This document shows, in pieces, positions 25,101 through 33,267 of a stretch of 64,000 nt of DNA. Position 1 is the stretch's first letter, and each line of letters opens with the position of its first letter. Source of the DNA: Chloroflexota bacterium. Lineage in GTDB: Bacteria > Chloroflexota > Anaerolineae > Anaerolineales > UBA4823. Under the pieces are notes generated by a model that was not told the origin of the DNA, made no database searches, and was given only the letters and a program-made list of their open reading frames with translations. The stretch lies in NCBI GenBank assembly GCA_029265355.1, contig JAJUJL010000011.1, forward strand, positions 62,001 through 126,000, in the 5' to 3' direction. The position numbers and the translations under genes are program-made.

Positions 25101-25535
25101 TCAGCGCAGGCGGGTAGCGTTGGCGGCAAATTCCTCTAACAGCCGTTCTCGAAACAGCGCCTGGCGCGCCTGCTCTCCCGATAACCCCCCAGCAAACAAG
25201 CCGCGCGGCGAAACCGGATCGCAAAAGATGAAGTACAGCACCTGCACGCCTTGCTGCATCCACTCATGGATATGTTCGGCCTCAGTCAACCCCCAATCGG
25301 CTTTTGCCTCTTCGCTTTCCGGGAAACTCTCCACGAATGTTTGCTGCGACTTGGCGCAGCAGAACAACAGCGGCCCGCACTGGCTGTGGTCGTTCGGGTC
25401 GCTGTGCCCGTGATGGATCAGCGCAGCATCCCCTTGATAAGGCACCAACCAGTGATTCGGCTTCCATCCGGGCGGGTAAATGTGCCACGGGGAGCGACGT
25501 ACGGGTACCGGTTCATTCATGTGATGATTTTCCAT
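25101..25535 (-). CDS. Hypothetical cytoplasmic protein
   Basis: A 144-residue soluble protein rich in Trp, His and Cys (PWHIYPPGWKPNHWLVPYQG, HSQCGPLLFCCAKSQ). I do not recognise the family. The start overlaps the last 23 bases of the SDR gene; an internal ATG at 25520 with GGAAAA upstream would start right at the SDR stop and is equally plausible. The overlap suggests translational coupling with the SDR. Confidence 0.65.
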   Translation of the reverse strand: MENHHMNEPVPVRRSPWHIYPPGWKPNHWLVPYQGDAALIHHGHSDPNDHSQCGPLLFCCAKSQQTFVESFPESEEAKADWGLTEAEHIHEWMQQGVQVLYFIFCDPVSPRGLFAGGLSGEQARQALFRERLLEEFAANATRLR

Positions 25536-26370
25536 TCAACCTCACCATCTCAACACTGGCTTGCCACAGGCGCCGGGCAGCGGCTCGATCATACGAAGCC
25601 GGCGAAGATCGCACCGCCCTCTTGTTGCGGAAATACTGCCCCGACACACCTTCGACTTCTGGCGAACTTGCCAGGTAAATGCTGGTCTGCGCACCCTGAT
25701 CAGGGGTCAGGGCAAACAACGAAACGAGGCGCATGCCGAGATCGAACAGCGCGCCGTTGTTCCTGGCAAAGCCGGTAGCGACGAATCCCGGATGCAGCGC
25801 GTTGGTGGTGACTGGGCTACCCTCCAGGCAGCGAGCGAGCTCATAGGTGAATAACACGTTCGCCAGCTTGGATTGGGCATACGCCTGCCACCCATTATAG
25901 CCCCGCTTGAACTGCAGGTCCTGAAAATTAATCTTTGCCCCATGATGAGCATCGGAAGATACGTTGACAATCCTGCCCGCCGGGCTGGCTCTCAGCGCAT
26001 CTAACAGAAGGTGGGTGAGCAGGAAGTAATTCAGGTGATTGAGTGCAAAGGTGAGCTCGATCCCGTCTACGCTTTCCTGTCGCTGGACGATGAAGGCCCC
26101 AGCGTTGTTCACCAGCACATCCAGGCGGTCATGGCGCTCCAGGAAAGCCTGCGCCAGGGAACGGATTTGCGCCTGCGAGGACAGGTCGGCTGCCTGGTAG
26201 CTCACCTTCTGGTTGCCTGTCTCGGCGCGAATTTTATCCACCGCCACCTGGCAGCGCTCGGCGCTGCGCGATACCAGCACCACCTCTGCGCCCATGCGCG
26301 CCAGCTCCCGCGCTGTCACATAACCAATGCCATTCGTAGCGCCCGTTACCATCACGATTTTGTTTCTCAC
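25513..26370 (-). CDS. Short-chain dehydrogenase/reductase, retinol-dehydrogenase-like
   Basis: A 285-residue classical SDR. TGATNGIG (9-16) binds the dinucleotide, NNAG follows in LVNNAGAFIV, and the catalytic Ser and YxxxK are present (NVSSDAHHG, AYAQSKLAN). The Arg-containing loop after the first strand (SRSAERC) favours NADP(H). The overall pattern is closest to the RDH/WW-oxidoreductase-like SDRs that are common in bacteria with unknown substrates. The start is GTG at 26370 with AGGGA upstream. It forms an operon with the hypothetical gene that overlaps its end, and sits 12 bases after the SGNH gene. Confidence 0.88.
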   Translation of the reverse strand: MRNKIVMVTGATNGIGYVTARELARMGAEVVLVSRSAERCQVAVDKIRAETGNQKVSYQAADLSSQAQIRSLAQAFLERHDRLDVLVNNAGAFIVQRQESVDGIELTFALNHLNYFLLTHLLLDALRASPAGRIVNVSSDAHHGAKINFQDLQFKRGYNGWQAYAQSKLANVLFTYELARCLEGSPVTTNALHPGFVATGFARNNGALFDLGMRLVSLFALTPDQGAQTSIYLASSPEVEGVSGQYFRNKRAVRSSPASYDRAAARRLWQASVEMVRLNGKSSHE

Positions 26371-26382
26371 AATCCCTGACCT

Positions 26383-27102
26383 CTATTCGAATAATTTCGA
26401 CACCAGGGGCAGAGCCATCTCTGCCCAGGCAGCATACATTTTGCCAGATGGATGCAGTCCGTCGCCCGCCAGAAGCGAAACATCCTCGGCTGCCCTGCGT
26501 GATAGCGGCGTTATATCCAGGTAGAGCGCCCCTGCCAGCTCGGTTTCTTCACGGTTCACCTGGTTGAAGGCGTCGATCTCGCCTGCAATGCGCTGCCGGT
26601 CGCGACCTTCTGCATAAGGCGTCACGCCCCAATCAGGTATCGAAAGCACCAGCACCCGCTGCGCTCTTCCCCCGGCGTAACCAATGGCTGCCTGCAGCAG
26701 TGCAGCGAACTGCTCCCGGTATTCGTCCTGCGGATAGCCGCGGTACTGGTTGTTGACCCCGATCAACAATGTCACCAGGTCGTACGGCGGAGACAGCTCC
26801 GCATCCTCGAGTGCCCTGTGCAGCTCGCCCGTCGTCCAACCGGTGCGGGCGATAATCTCCGGCTCCTCTACTGAAAAATCGTGCTGGCGCAATAACCCCA
26901 CCAGTTGCACAGGCCAGCGCTCTCTTGCTGGCACACCCTCGCCGATGGTATAGGAGTCGCCCAACGCCAAAATCCGCACTGTTGCGGCAGGTGTCGGGAT
27001 CGGTGAGTTCGCCATCTCCTTTACACGCTCCTGGACCAGGCTATCCCCTGGCTGGCAGGCTCCCAGGAAGAGCGCCATGCACACCAGATAATGTCGTAGC
27101 AT
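26383..27102 (-). CDS. SGNH/GDSL hydrolase lipoprotein
   Basis: A 239-residue lipoprotein esterase-like enzyme. The signal peptide ends in LFLGAC. The SGNH blocks are visible: LALGDSYTIGEG (catalytic Ser), VTLLIGVNNQYRG (GxND-like block III, here GVNNQ) and GDGLHPSGKMYA (Asp-x-x-His). It would hydrolyse an ester on lipids or sugar O-acyl groups outside the membrane. The start at 27102 is preferred because it places the signal peptide at the N-terminus and has AAGGG upstream; a start nine codons earlier is possible. Its promoter region overlaps that of the divergent EamA gene. Confidence 0.87.
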   Translation of the reverse strand: MLRHYLVCMALFLGACQPGDSLVQERVKEMANSPIPTPAATVRILALGDSYTIGEGVPARERWPVQLVGLLRQHDFSVEEPEIIARTGWTTGELHRALEDAELSPPYDLVTLLIGVNNQYRGYPQDEYREQFAALLQAAIGYAGGRAQRVLVLSIPDWGVTPYAEGRDRQRIAGEIDAFNQVNREETELAGALYLDITPLSRRAAEDVSLLAGDGLHPSGKMYAAWAEMALPLVSKLFE

Positions 27103-27136
27103 ACCCTTGTCAAGAATAAACCGGGGCAAATTCTAC

Positions 27137-27148
27137 TATAATTGCGCC
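27137..27148 (+). promoter_or_regulatory. Leaderless promoter of the EamA transporter gene
   Basis: TATAAT at 27137-27142 is followed by six bases and the ATG at 27149, with no Shine-Dalgarno. The same box and spacing occur at 3309. Confidence 0.6.
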
Positions 27149-28045
27149 ATGTTTCCACAACATGAGAGCGACTCTCATTTGCCGCGCCTGAAAGCCGACC
27201 TGGCGCTGCTCACAGCCGCCGTCATCTGGGGCACGGCCTTCGTCGTCCAGCGCGTGGCTGCGCTGGAGAGCGGCGTGTTCTATTTCAATGGGTTGCGTTT
27301 CCTGTTAGGCGCCCTGGCAATGGCGCCGCTCGCCTGGCGCAGCCGACGCTCAACAGGGTATGCGCTCAACGGACGCGCCTCCTTGGGTTGGATGCTCCTG
27401 GCAGGGCTGCTGCTCTTTACCGCCGGCACCTTTCAGCAAGGGGGGTTGCGCTACACCACCGCCGGCAACGCCGGCTTCATCACCGGGCTGTATGTCGTCT
27501 TCATTCCCCTGCTGATGGCGCTGCTCTGGAAACAACCCAGCCGCCCCGTCATTTGGATCGCTGCTCTGCTCTCGGCAGCGGGCATGTTCCTGCTCAGCGT
27601 CACCAGCAGCTTCACGCTCAATCCCGGCGACTTGCTCGAGCTAATCGGGGCGCTGTTTTTTGCCCTGCACGTCATGCTCATCGGCTGGCTGGCGAACCGG
27701 GTGGACATCCTACAGTTATCTGCTGTGCAATACACCTTGTGCGGTCTTGCCAGCCTGGGCCTGGCTCCCTTCATGGAGCCGCAGGGCTGGTCCTCGTTGG
27801 CTGGCGCCTGGTGGGCGATAGCCTACACCGGCATCCTATCGATCGCCGTGGGCTATACTCTGCAGGCGTATGGACAGCGCCTGGCTCCAGCCGCCGACGC
27901 TGCCATACTGCTCAGCCTGGAGGCGGCTTTTGCTGCGGTTTTCGGGTGGCTATTTCTGAAAGAGATGCTGGGCGCCCAACAGCTCTTGGGGTGCAGCTTG
28001 ATGTTTGCCGGTATGCTTTTGGCGCAGGCGCCGCAATTCAAATAG
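27149..28045 (+). CDS. EamA/DMT-superfamily transporter
   Basis: A 298-residue inner-membrane protein with ten hydrophobic helices in two EamA halves (each about five helices). Typical motifs are AAVIWGTAFVVQR in helix 1 and SLEAAFAAVFGWLFLKE in the second half. Family members export amino acids or metabolites; the substrate here is unknown. The start at 27149 is fixed by the leaderless promoter rather than an upstream in-frame TTG/ATG. It is divergent from the SGNH hydrolase gene. Confidence 0.88.
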   Translation: MFPQHESDSHLPRLKADLALLTAAVIWGTAFVVQRVAALESGVFYFNGLRFLLGALAMAPLAWRSRRSTGYALNGRASLGWMLLAGLLLFTAGTFQQGGLRYTTAGNAGFITGLYVVFIPLLMALLWKQPSRPVIWIAALLSAAGMFLLSVTSSFTLNPGDLLELIGALFFALHVMLIGWLANRVDILQLSAVQYTLCGLASLGLAPFMEPQGWSSLAGAWWAIAYTGILSIAVGYTLQAYGQRLAPAADAAILLSLEAAFAAVFGWLFLKEMLGAQQLLGCSLMFAGMLLAQAPQFK

Positions 28046-28100
28046 GAATTTGAGGAATATTCCAAACGCTCTTTATTCCTTCCACCGATCTTCAGACAAG

Positions 28101-28268
28101 GGCGCAAGCCCCCCAGGGATGTGGCAATCCCCCCAATAGTCGCGGAGATCGCTTCACTATCGCTCGCGATGACACCCTCTTCCTACTCACCGGTCATTGC
28201 GAACCCTGCAGGGGCGTGGCAATCCCCACAATTTCCATAAAGATCGCTGCGCTGTTGCTCGCGATAAC
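28101..28268. repeat. Two REP-like interspersed repeats within a 393-base gene-free stretch
   Basis: Two imperfect copies (about 28101-28175 and 28191-28268) share GTGGCAATCCCC and AGATCGCT...GCTCGCGAT, with GGTCATTGCGA at the left of the second. A diverged relative lies at 36683-36790. The ends are roughly inverted (TCATTGCGA / TCGCGATGA), as in REP elements. The rest of 28046-28438 holds only the promoter of the next gene. Confidence 0.7.
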
Positions 28269-28319
28269 CACCTGACCAGAACTGCCCAATCTTATTGACT
28301 GGACTCAATTTCACTCTTC

Positions 28320-28366
28320 TTGACTTAATCAGTTTCTGATCTATAATTTATTTGATCATTGATCAA
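28320..28366 (+). promoter_or_regulatory. Promoter with palindromic operator before the secreted GH-like gene
   Basis: TTGACT (28320-28325), 16 bases, then TATAAT (28342-28347). Directly downstream, over the expected transcription start, lies the palindrome TTGATCATTGATCAA (28352-28366). This is a repressor-site position. Confidence 0.6.
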
Positions 28367-28438
28367 TAGCTGTTCGTACCACGCAGGTCACAAAAGCTGG
28401 CCGCATGCAGTGGGTCACGGACAAGAAAGGAGTGTGCC

Positions 28439-30262
28439 ATGCGCCCGAGAGTTATTCGCGGCGCTTATCTCTTCCTGGCGCTGCTCCTTGCCGGTTCCGG
28501 TGTATATCCCTCTCGTCCCGCCTCTGAGAATCCGACAAGCCAGTCCTGGAGCTCCAACGACCGCCTGGTCGCTGCATATTACTTCTACTGGTACGACATC
28601 TACAGCAACCTGCACTTCATCGACCCGGATGGCTCCGACGCCCTCACCGACCACCCCCCGGACGCCTACCTGCCGAACTTCTCCTACACCGAGATCGCGT
28701 GGCACCGCCGCGAGCTGACGGATATGCTCGCCGCACATATCGATATCGTCCTGCCGGTCTACTGGGGCAGCACCTCAGAGAAATTCTGGAGCATCACCGG
28801 CTTGCAAAAACTGGTGCAGGCCGAGCAGGCCATGCTGCTGGATGGCCTGGCTCCCCCCAAGATCGGCATGTTCTACGATACCACCGCCCTGCAGCAGCAA
28901 AACGGGGGCATACCCCCCGACCTGACCACCTCTGCTGGCAAAGAGCTTTTCTACAGCATGATCGCCGACTTTTTCAATGAAGTGCCCTCCAACCTGTGGG
29001 CCACAATCGACAACCAACCGTTGGTCTGGCTCTACACAGCCCAGTATGTCAGCGATTACGACCAGAGCACTTTCGACTACGCTGCCAGCCGCTTCCTGGC
29101 TGATTTCGGCGCGCAGCCGTACTTCGTGCGCGAAATCACCTGGGAGGGCGTTTCCACGCCGGGCGTTTACCCGTGGGGCGTTGCGCTCAACGGGCCGGTG
29201 GTGCTGGGCTCGCTGGGAACGCTTGGACCCGGCTACGATGAGAACGCCGTTTATGGGCGCGATGATCCACGCCGTCGCGACCGAGAGTGCGGCTATTTCT
29301 ACGCCGATTCCTGGGAGCAGATCGCCAACAGCGGCGCGCGATTAGTGAGCGTTGAAACCTGGAACGAGCTGCACGAGGCGACTGATATCGCCGCCAGCCG
29401 CGAGTACTCGCGCACTTATATCACGCTCTCCGCCGAGTGGATCAACCGCTGGAAAGCTGCCGATTATTCTAATGCTCCGCTCGTCTGGCTGGATCTGGGG
29501 CGGTTCTCCTACGCACATGGCCTGCGCCCGGCCTTCAATTACCCCGATGGCGCCTGGTTGACGACCCGCCAGGCGGGTCGTCAGGCTGCCTACGCTGACC
29601 TGACCACCGACCCAGTCTCCTATTACATCTACCTGGAGGTGAACGACGATTTCCTGCATGCTGCCACCAGCGAGGTGTGGGTCACGGTGGAATACTTCGA
29701 CGGCGGTGCAGACTACTGGTTGTTGGAATACGACTCGGTTTCACAACCCTACAAAGCCAGCGCTGTCATTAACCTGACCAACAGCGGCACATGGAAGCAG
29801 TACACTTTCCACCTCAGCGACGCTTACTTCGCCGGACGACAAAACAACGGCGCTGACCTGAGGCTTTCCAACCTCGCCTGGGTGGATGATACAACCAACT
29901 ACTTTGGGCGAGTGTGGGTTTCCCTGAGCCAGCCCGCCAACCTGGTGCCGGATTTGCTCGACCCATCGGATGTATTGGCGCCTTCCGGGGGCTTGCTGGA
30001 GATCCCCCTGCAAGCCAGCGACCCGGACGGACCGCCTCCGGTTATCGCCATCGAGAACGGCCCCTCCTTTGCCAGCCTGCGCACAGAGGGCGGCGCTACC
30101 TACCTGCGCCTGGCGCCCACCTTGCTCGACGACCAAAGCTGCCTGTATCGGGTGCGGTTGATCGCCCAAGACGCTACCGACGCGAACCTGGCCGATGCCG
30201 CTACGTTGGCAGTAACGCTGGTTGAGGAGTCGCTCTTCTTACCGATGATCTGCCGTCGGTGA
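28439..30262 (+). CDS. Secreted glycoside-hydrolase-like protein (DUF5010/GH99-like) with C-terminal beta-sandwich
   Basis: A 607-residue exported protein. The signal peptide is at 1-27. Residues about 40-340 form a TIM-barrel-like domain with YYFYWYD near the start, HIDIVLPVYWG, KIGMFYDTTAL and VETWNELHEATD, reminiscent of the DUF5010/GH99-like group; the assignment is moderate. A central beta-rich region (about 350-500) resembles a carbohydrate-binding sandwich (SYYIYLEVNDDF, WVTVEYFDGG). The C-terminus carries a cadherin/Ig-like domain. AAAGGAG 7 bases before the ATG sets the start. It stands alone behind a regulated-looking promoter, suggesting substrate-dependent expression. Confidence 0.75.
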   Translation: MRPRVIRGAYLFLALLLAGSGVYPSRPASENPTSQSWSSNDRLVAAYYFYWYDIYSNLHFIDPDGSDALTDHPPDAYLPNFSYTEIAWHRRELTDMLAAHIDIVLPVYWGSTSEKFWSITGLQKLVQAEQAMLLDGLAPPKIGMFYDTTALQQQNGGIPPDLTTSAGKELFYSMIADFFNEVPSNLWATIDNQPLVWLYTAQYVSDYDQSTFDYAASRFLADFGAQPYFVREITWEGVSTPGVYPWGVALNGPVVLGSLGTLGPGYDENAVYGRDDPRRRDRECGYFYADSWEQIANSGARLVSVETWNELHEATDIAASREYSRTYITLSAEWINRWKAADYSNAPLVWLDLGRFSYAHGLRPAFNYPDGAWLTTRQAGRQAAYADLTTDPVSYYIYLEVNDDFLHAATSEVWVTVEYFDGGADYWLLEYDSVSQPYKASAVINLTNSGTWKQYTFHLSDAYFAGRQNNGADLRLSNLAWVDDTTNYFGRVWVSLSQPANLVPDLLDPSDVLAPSGGLLEIPLQASDPDGPPPVIAIENGPSFASLRTEGGATYLRLAPTLLDDQSCLYRVRLIAQDATDANLADAATLAVTLVEESLFLPMICRR

Positions 30263-30269
30263 TCACCCC

Positions 30270-31640
30270 CTACGGCTGCACTGCAAATTGGCGCACGCCC
30301 TCCAGGTTGTATAGCTCCATCACCCAGCCGATAAACTCGGGAAAAGCGCCTTCCGGCACGTGCACCCAACCCTCGCGCACCCGCAGGAAGAACGAGCCAG
30401 CCGAGTAATAGGCTTTATCATAGCCCACGGGAACCCGGTCCAGGTACACCGTGCCCCCGCCAAACCAGACGTGCGGTTGGGCATCGCGCTGGCTCGGCTC
30501 CGCCCAGACGCCCTCGATGCGCACTACCTCGGCGCCTCCCCACCCCTGGCTGTTCTTCCCGATCACCGCCTCTTGCGGCGTGGCATAGATGCCCGCCTGC
30601 TTCGCCAGCGCAAGCTGCGAAACCGCATACACCCAGCTGCCGGCGAAAAACAGCAGCACCAGCAACGCTGCTCCAAGGGCAAACCGCGCCAGGCCCGGCA
30701 ACTGCAGCTGTTGCCTCCGGCTGGCTTCCTTCGACGCTGTAACCCGCATGTCAGCCTGCCACCCGCGCAGCAGAAGCAGCAGTCCCAGCCCGCTGATCAC
30801 CCCGGGCAGCACCAGCACCAGCAGCTCAGCCAGGCTGGTAAAAGTGCCCCCTGCCAGCAAGATCGATCCGGCCGCCAGCACATCGACGAGGATGATCCAA
30901 TAAGCGTTCGGCAGGATGCGCCGCAAGCACAACCACTGGGCCAATCCAATCGCCAGCCCGAGCGGCAACAGCACCGCCGCCATGATCCACACATCTCCCC
31001 GGCTCTGAATGCCTGATCTGCCCACCAGAAGCCCAATAACCGCGCTCCCCAGCAGTACACCTGCCCCGGTCGCCAGGAACCACAACCCGGCCCGCGGCAA
31101 AACCCTGCGCAGCAGCAACCACTGAGCGGAGGACAGCGCCAGCGCCAGCCCGGCAGCCGCACCCAGCGCCTGCATCGCAGCGGCAGAGGCAGCCGGCCAA
31201 ATTCCTGCTCGCGCCCCCAGGTTGAGCAGCCCCATGAACAGCACTGCCAGCGGCGCCACCACGATCAATGCCACCGGGATCGCCGCCGTGGTTAGCAACG
31301 TCCAGCCGGCAAGCCACAGCGCGCCCGGATTGCCTGCCAGCCGCAAGGGCGGCATACCGCCGCTGGCTGCGTTTGGGATTTGATTTTCACGCGCCATAGC
31401 TTGCTCCTTTCGCGCCTGATGCTCGCGCCGCTGTTCGCATAGGATAGAACCAGCGAGCCCACTGATTTCACGCACAACCGCGACCAGCCAGGCAGCCCCA
31501 CGCTGTTCCCCGGCCTCGCATAGCAGCCCGCAGAGCACTGCCCGCATTTCGCCGGCAAACTCGCTGCGGAAGCGCGGCGGGTAGAGTGACAGCAGCCACT
31601 CGAACAGCCGCGGCAGATGGCTGTTACCGTCCACCTTCAC
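30270..31640 (-). CDS. PadR-associated multi-pass membrane protein with permease-prefix-like N-terminus
   Basis: A 456-residue protein. The first 50 residues (RLFEWLLSLYPPRFRSEFAGEMRAVL) match the cytoplasmic 'permease prefix' helical motif often found beside PadR regulators. After it come about nine hydrophobic segments up to residue 360, including repeated WLLLRRVLPRAGLWFLATGAG / WLCLRRILPNAYWIILVDVLA units, an internal duplication. The C-terminal 100 residues are soluble and probably extracytoplasmic. Function unknown. Its ATG overlaps the padR stop by four bases (ATGA), so the two are translationally coupled. Confidence 0.72.
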   Translation of the reverse strand: MKVDGNSHLPRLFEWLLSLYPPRFRSEFAGEMRAVLCGLLCEAGEQRGAAWLVAVVREISGLAGSILCEQRREHQARKEQAMARENQIPNAASGGMPPLRLAGNPGALWLAGWTLLTTAAIPVALIVVAPLAVLFMGLLNLGARAGIWPAASAAAMQALGAAAGLALALSSAQWLLLRRVLPRAGLWFLATGAGVLLGSAVIGLLVGRSGIQSRGDVWIMAAVLLPLGLAIGLAQWLCLRRILPNAYWIILVDVLAAGSILLAGGTFTSLAELLVLVLPGVISGLGLLLLLRGWQADMRVTASKEASRRQQLQLPGLARFALGAALLVLLFFAGSWVYAVSQLALAKQAGIYATPQEAVIGKNSQGWGGAEVVRIEGVWAEPSQRDAQPHVWFGGGTVYLDRVPVGYDKAYYSAGSFFLRVREGWVHVPEGAFPEFIGWVMELYNLEGVRQFAVQP

Positions 31641-31972
31641 TGCCTCGCCTCCAGGCGGGTCGTCAGGCGCACCAGGCTGTGCAGGCGTTTCGTTTCCAGC
31701 TCGAAGATGCGCCGGCCCAGGTCGCTCAGGCTGTACAGCTTGCGCTCTCGGCTCTCGTCGTTGGTTGAGCCGTCATCCTGACGCTCGATCCAGCCATCCT
31801 CCAGCATGCGCCGCAGCGCACTATATAGCGTGCCGGCAGCCAGCACCACTCTACCCTCGCTGAGCGCCTCCACTTCTTTGATGATAGCGTAGCCGTGTTT
31901 AGGAGAGGCGGCAAGCGATAGGAGTATGAAAAACGAGGTTTCGGTAAGGGGCAGGTAGTCGTGGGGTTCCAT
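31637..31972 (-). CDS. PadR-family transcriptional regulator
   Basis: A 111-residue winged-helix repressor. It contains ETSFFILLSLAASPKHGYAIIKEVE, then LAAGTLYSALRRMLEDGWIE (recognition helix region) and RERKLYSLSDLGRR, the full PadR core, with a short C-terminal dimerisation helix. Ligands of such small PadR proteins vary and cannot be read here. A strong promoter and a palindrome between its -10 box and start codon imply autorepression and joint control of the overlapping membrane-protein gene. Confidence 0.92.
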   Translation of the reverse strand: MEPHDYLPLTETSFFILLSLAASPKHGYAIIKEVEALSEGRVVLAAGTLYSALRRMLEDGWIERQDDGSTNDESRERKLYSLSDLGRRIFELETKRLHSLVRLTTRLEARQ

Positions 31973-31990
31973 GGAATCCTATACAGTTCA

Positions 31991-32039
31991 ACTATATATA
32001 GTGCGACTACATATTACAGGATTATAACGAGAATGTCAA
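31991..32039 (-). promoter_or_regulatory. padR promoter and palindromic operator
   Basis: Reading the minus strand: TTGACA (32039-32034), exactly 17 bases, TAATAT (32016-32011), then the perfect palindrome ACTATATATAGT (32002-31991), 18 bases before the ATG. Partial flanking symmetry (ATACAGT / ACTACAT) extends it. Confidence 0.75.
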
Positions 32040-32231
32040 GTTAATGACTGCCGGTTTACCTCCTCTACAATCTCCACAAACTCTGACACACTTCTCCATG
32101 ATTCCTCCACACCGGAGTGTTAAAGTACATAAGCACGGGACAAGGGTTATTGGAAAAATAAATAGTCTACAAGCAGCATCATCCTTCGCACCCTCCGTGC
32201 CTGAGCGGTTCATATAAAGGAGCTCGTATTC

Positions 32232-33200
32232 ATGAAAGCCGTTATCTTCCGATCCTATGGTTCGCCGGATGTCTTGAAAATCGAAACCCTGCAAAAACCC
32301 ACCCCCAGCGATGATGAAGTATTGGTCAGAGTTCATGCCTCGTCGGTCAACCCGGCGGAGTGGTACGCTGTGAGCGGTTTATTGATTGCCCGCCTGATGA
32401 GCGGGCTGACCAGGCCCAAGGATACTCGCATCGGCGTGGATTATGCCGGTGTCGTTGAAGCTGTAGGCAAGGATATCACCCTATTTAAGCCTGGAGATGA
32501 GGTCTTTGGGGCGCGCAGCGGAGCATTTGCCGAATATGTGTGCGTGCGCAATCACATCTACCCCAAACCAGCCAATCTCACCTTCGAGCAGGCGGGAGCT
32601 GTCGCCACGGCGGCCATAACCGCCCTGCAAGCCTTGCGCGAACATGGCAAGCTGCAAGCCGGGCAGGAAGTGCTCATCAACGGCGCATCCGGCGGTGTGG
32701 GCACCTTCGCCGTGCAGATCGCCAGAGCGCTCGGCGCCGAAGTCACGGCCGTGTGCAGCACCGGCAATGTCGAGATAGCCCGCTCGCTGGGAGCAGACCG
32801 TGTCATCGACTACACCAGGGAGGATTACACCCGCAGCAGCGAACGCTACGATCTGCTGCTCGATATCGCCGGCAGCCATCCGTGGCGCGAGAACCAGCGC
32901 GTGCTGAAGCCGTACGCCCACTATGTCATCGTCGGTGCGCCAAAATCCAACCGCTGGCTTGGGCCGCTGACTGACATCCTCCGGACCCGCCTGGCGGCGT
33001 TTGGCGCCAGCCAAAATGTGGTATTCTTTATAGCTCAATTCAGGCGCGAAGACTTCCTGCTGCTGAATGACCTTTTTGCCCGCGGGCTGGTCAAACCGCT
33101 GGTAGAGAAAGTTTATCCGCTCGAAAAAATCTCCGCAGCCATGCGCCACCTGGGAACTGGCCATGCCAAAGGGAAGATCGCGATTGTCATGACAGATTGA
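32232..33200 (+). CDS. Zinc-independent medium-chain dehydrogenase (quinone-oxidoreductase-like)
   Basis: A 322-residue NAD(P)-dependent oxidoreductase of the MDR superfamily. It has the GroES-like N-terminal domain (VRVHASSVNPAEWY) and lacks the Cys/His zinc ligands. The nucleotide-binding motif NGASGGVGTFAVQIARALGAEV lies near residues 155-175, and the C-terminal region ends with GTGHAKGKIAIVM. Relatives reduce quinones or enones, often in stress responses. AAAGGAG 9 bases before the ATG supports the start. No clear operon partner: the next gene starts 67 bases later with its own RBS. Confidence 0.9.
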   Translation: MKAVIFRSYGSPDVLKIETLQKPTPSDDEVLVRVHASSVNPAEWYAVSGLLIARLMSGLTRPKDTRIGVDYAGVVEAVGKDITLFKPGDEVFGARSGAFAEYVCVRNHIYPKPANLTFEQAGAVATAAITALQALREHGKLQAGQEVLINGASGGVGTFAVQIARALGAEVTAVCSTGNVEIARSLGADRVIDYTREDYTRSSERYDLLLDIAGSHPWRENQRVLKPYAHYVIVGAPKSNRWLGPLTDILRTRLAAFGASQNVVFFIAQFRREDFLLLNDLFARGLVKPLVEKVYPLEKISAAMRHLGTGHAKGKIAIVMTD

Positions 33201-33267
33201 TTCTGTCAACCAGGCCAGCCATCCTGATATTTAACGGTAGACCGAATAGCAGCAGTTGGAGGAAACC

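Noticed and set aside
33190-33207. Terminator after the MDR oxidoreductase (GACAGA-TTGAT-TCTGTC)
   Set aside because: A 6-bp stem without a T-run, overlapping the stop codon; could be chance.
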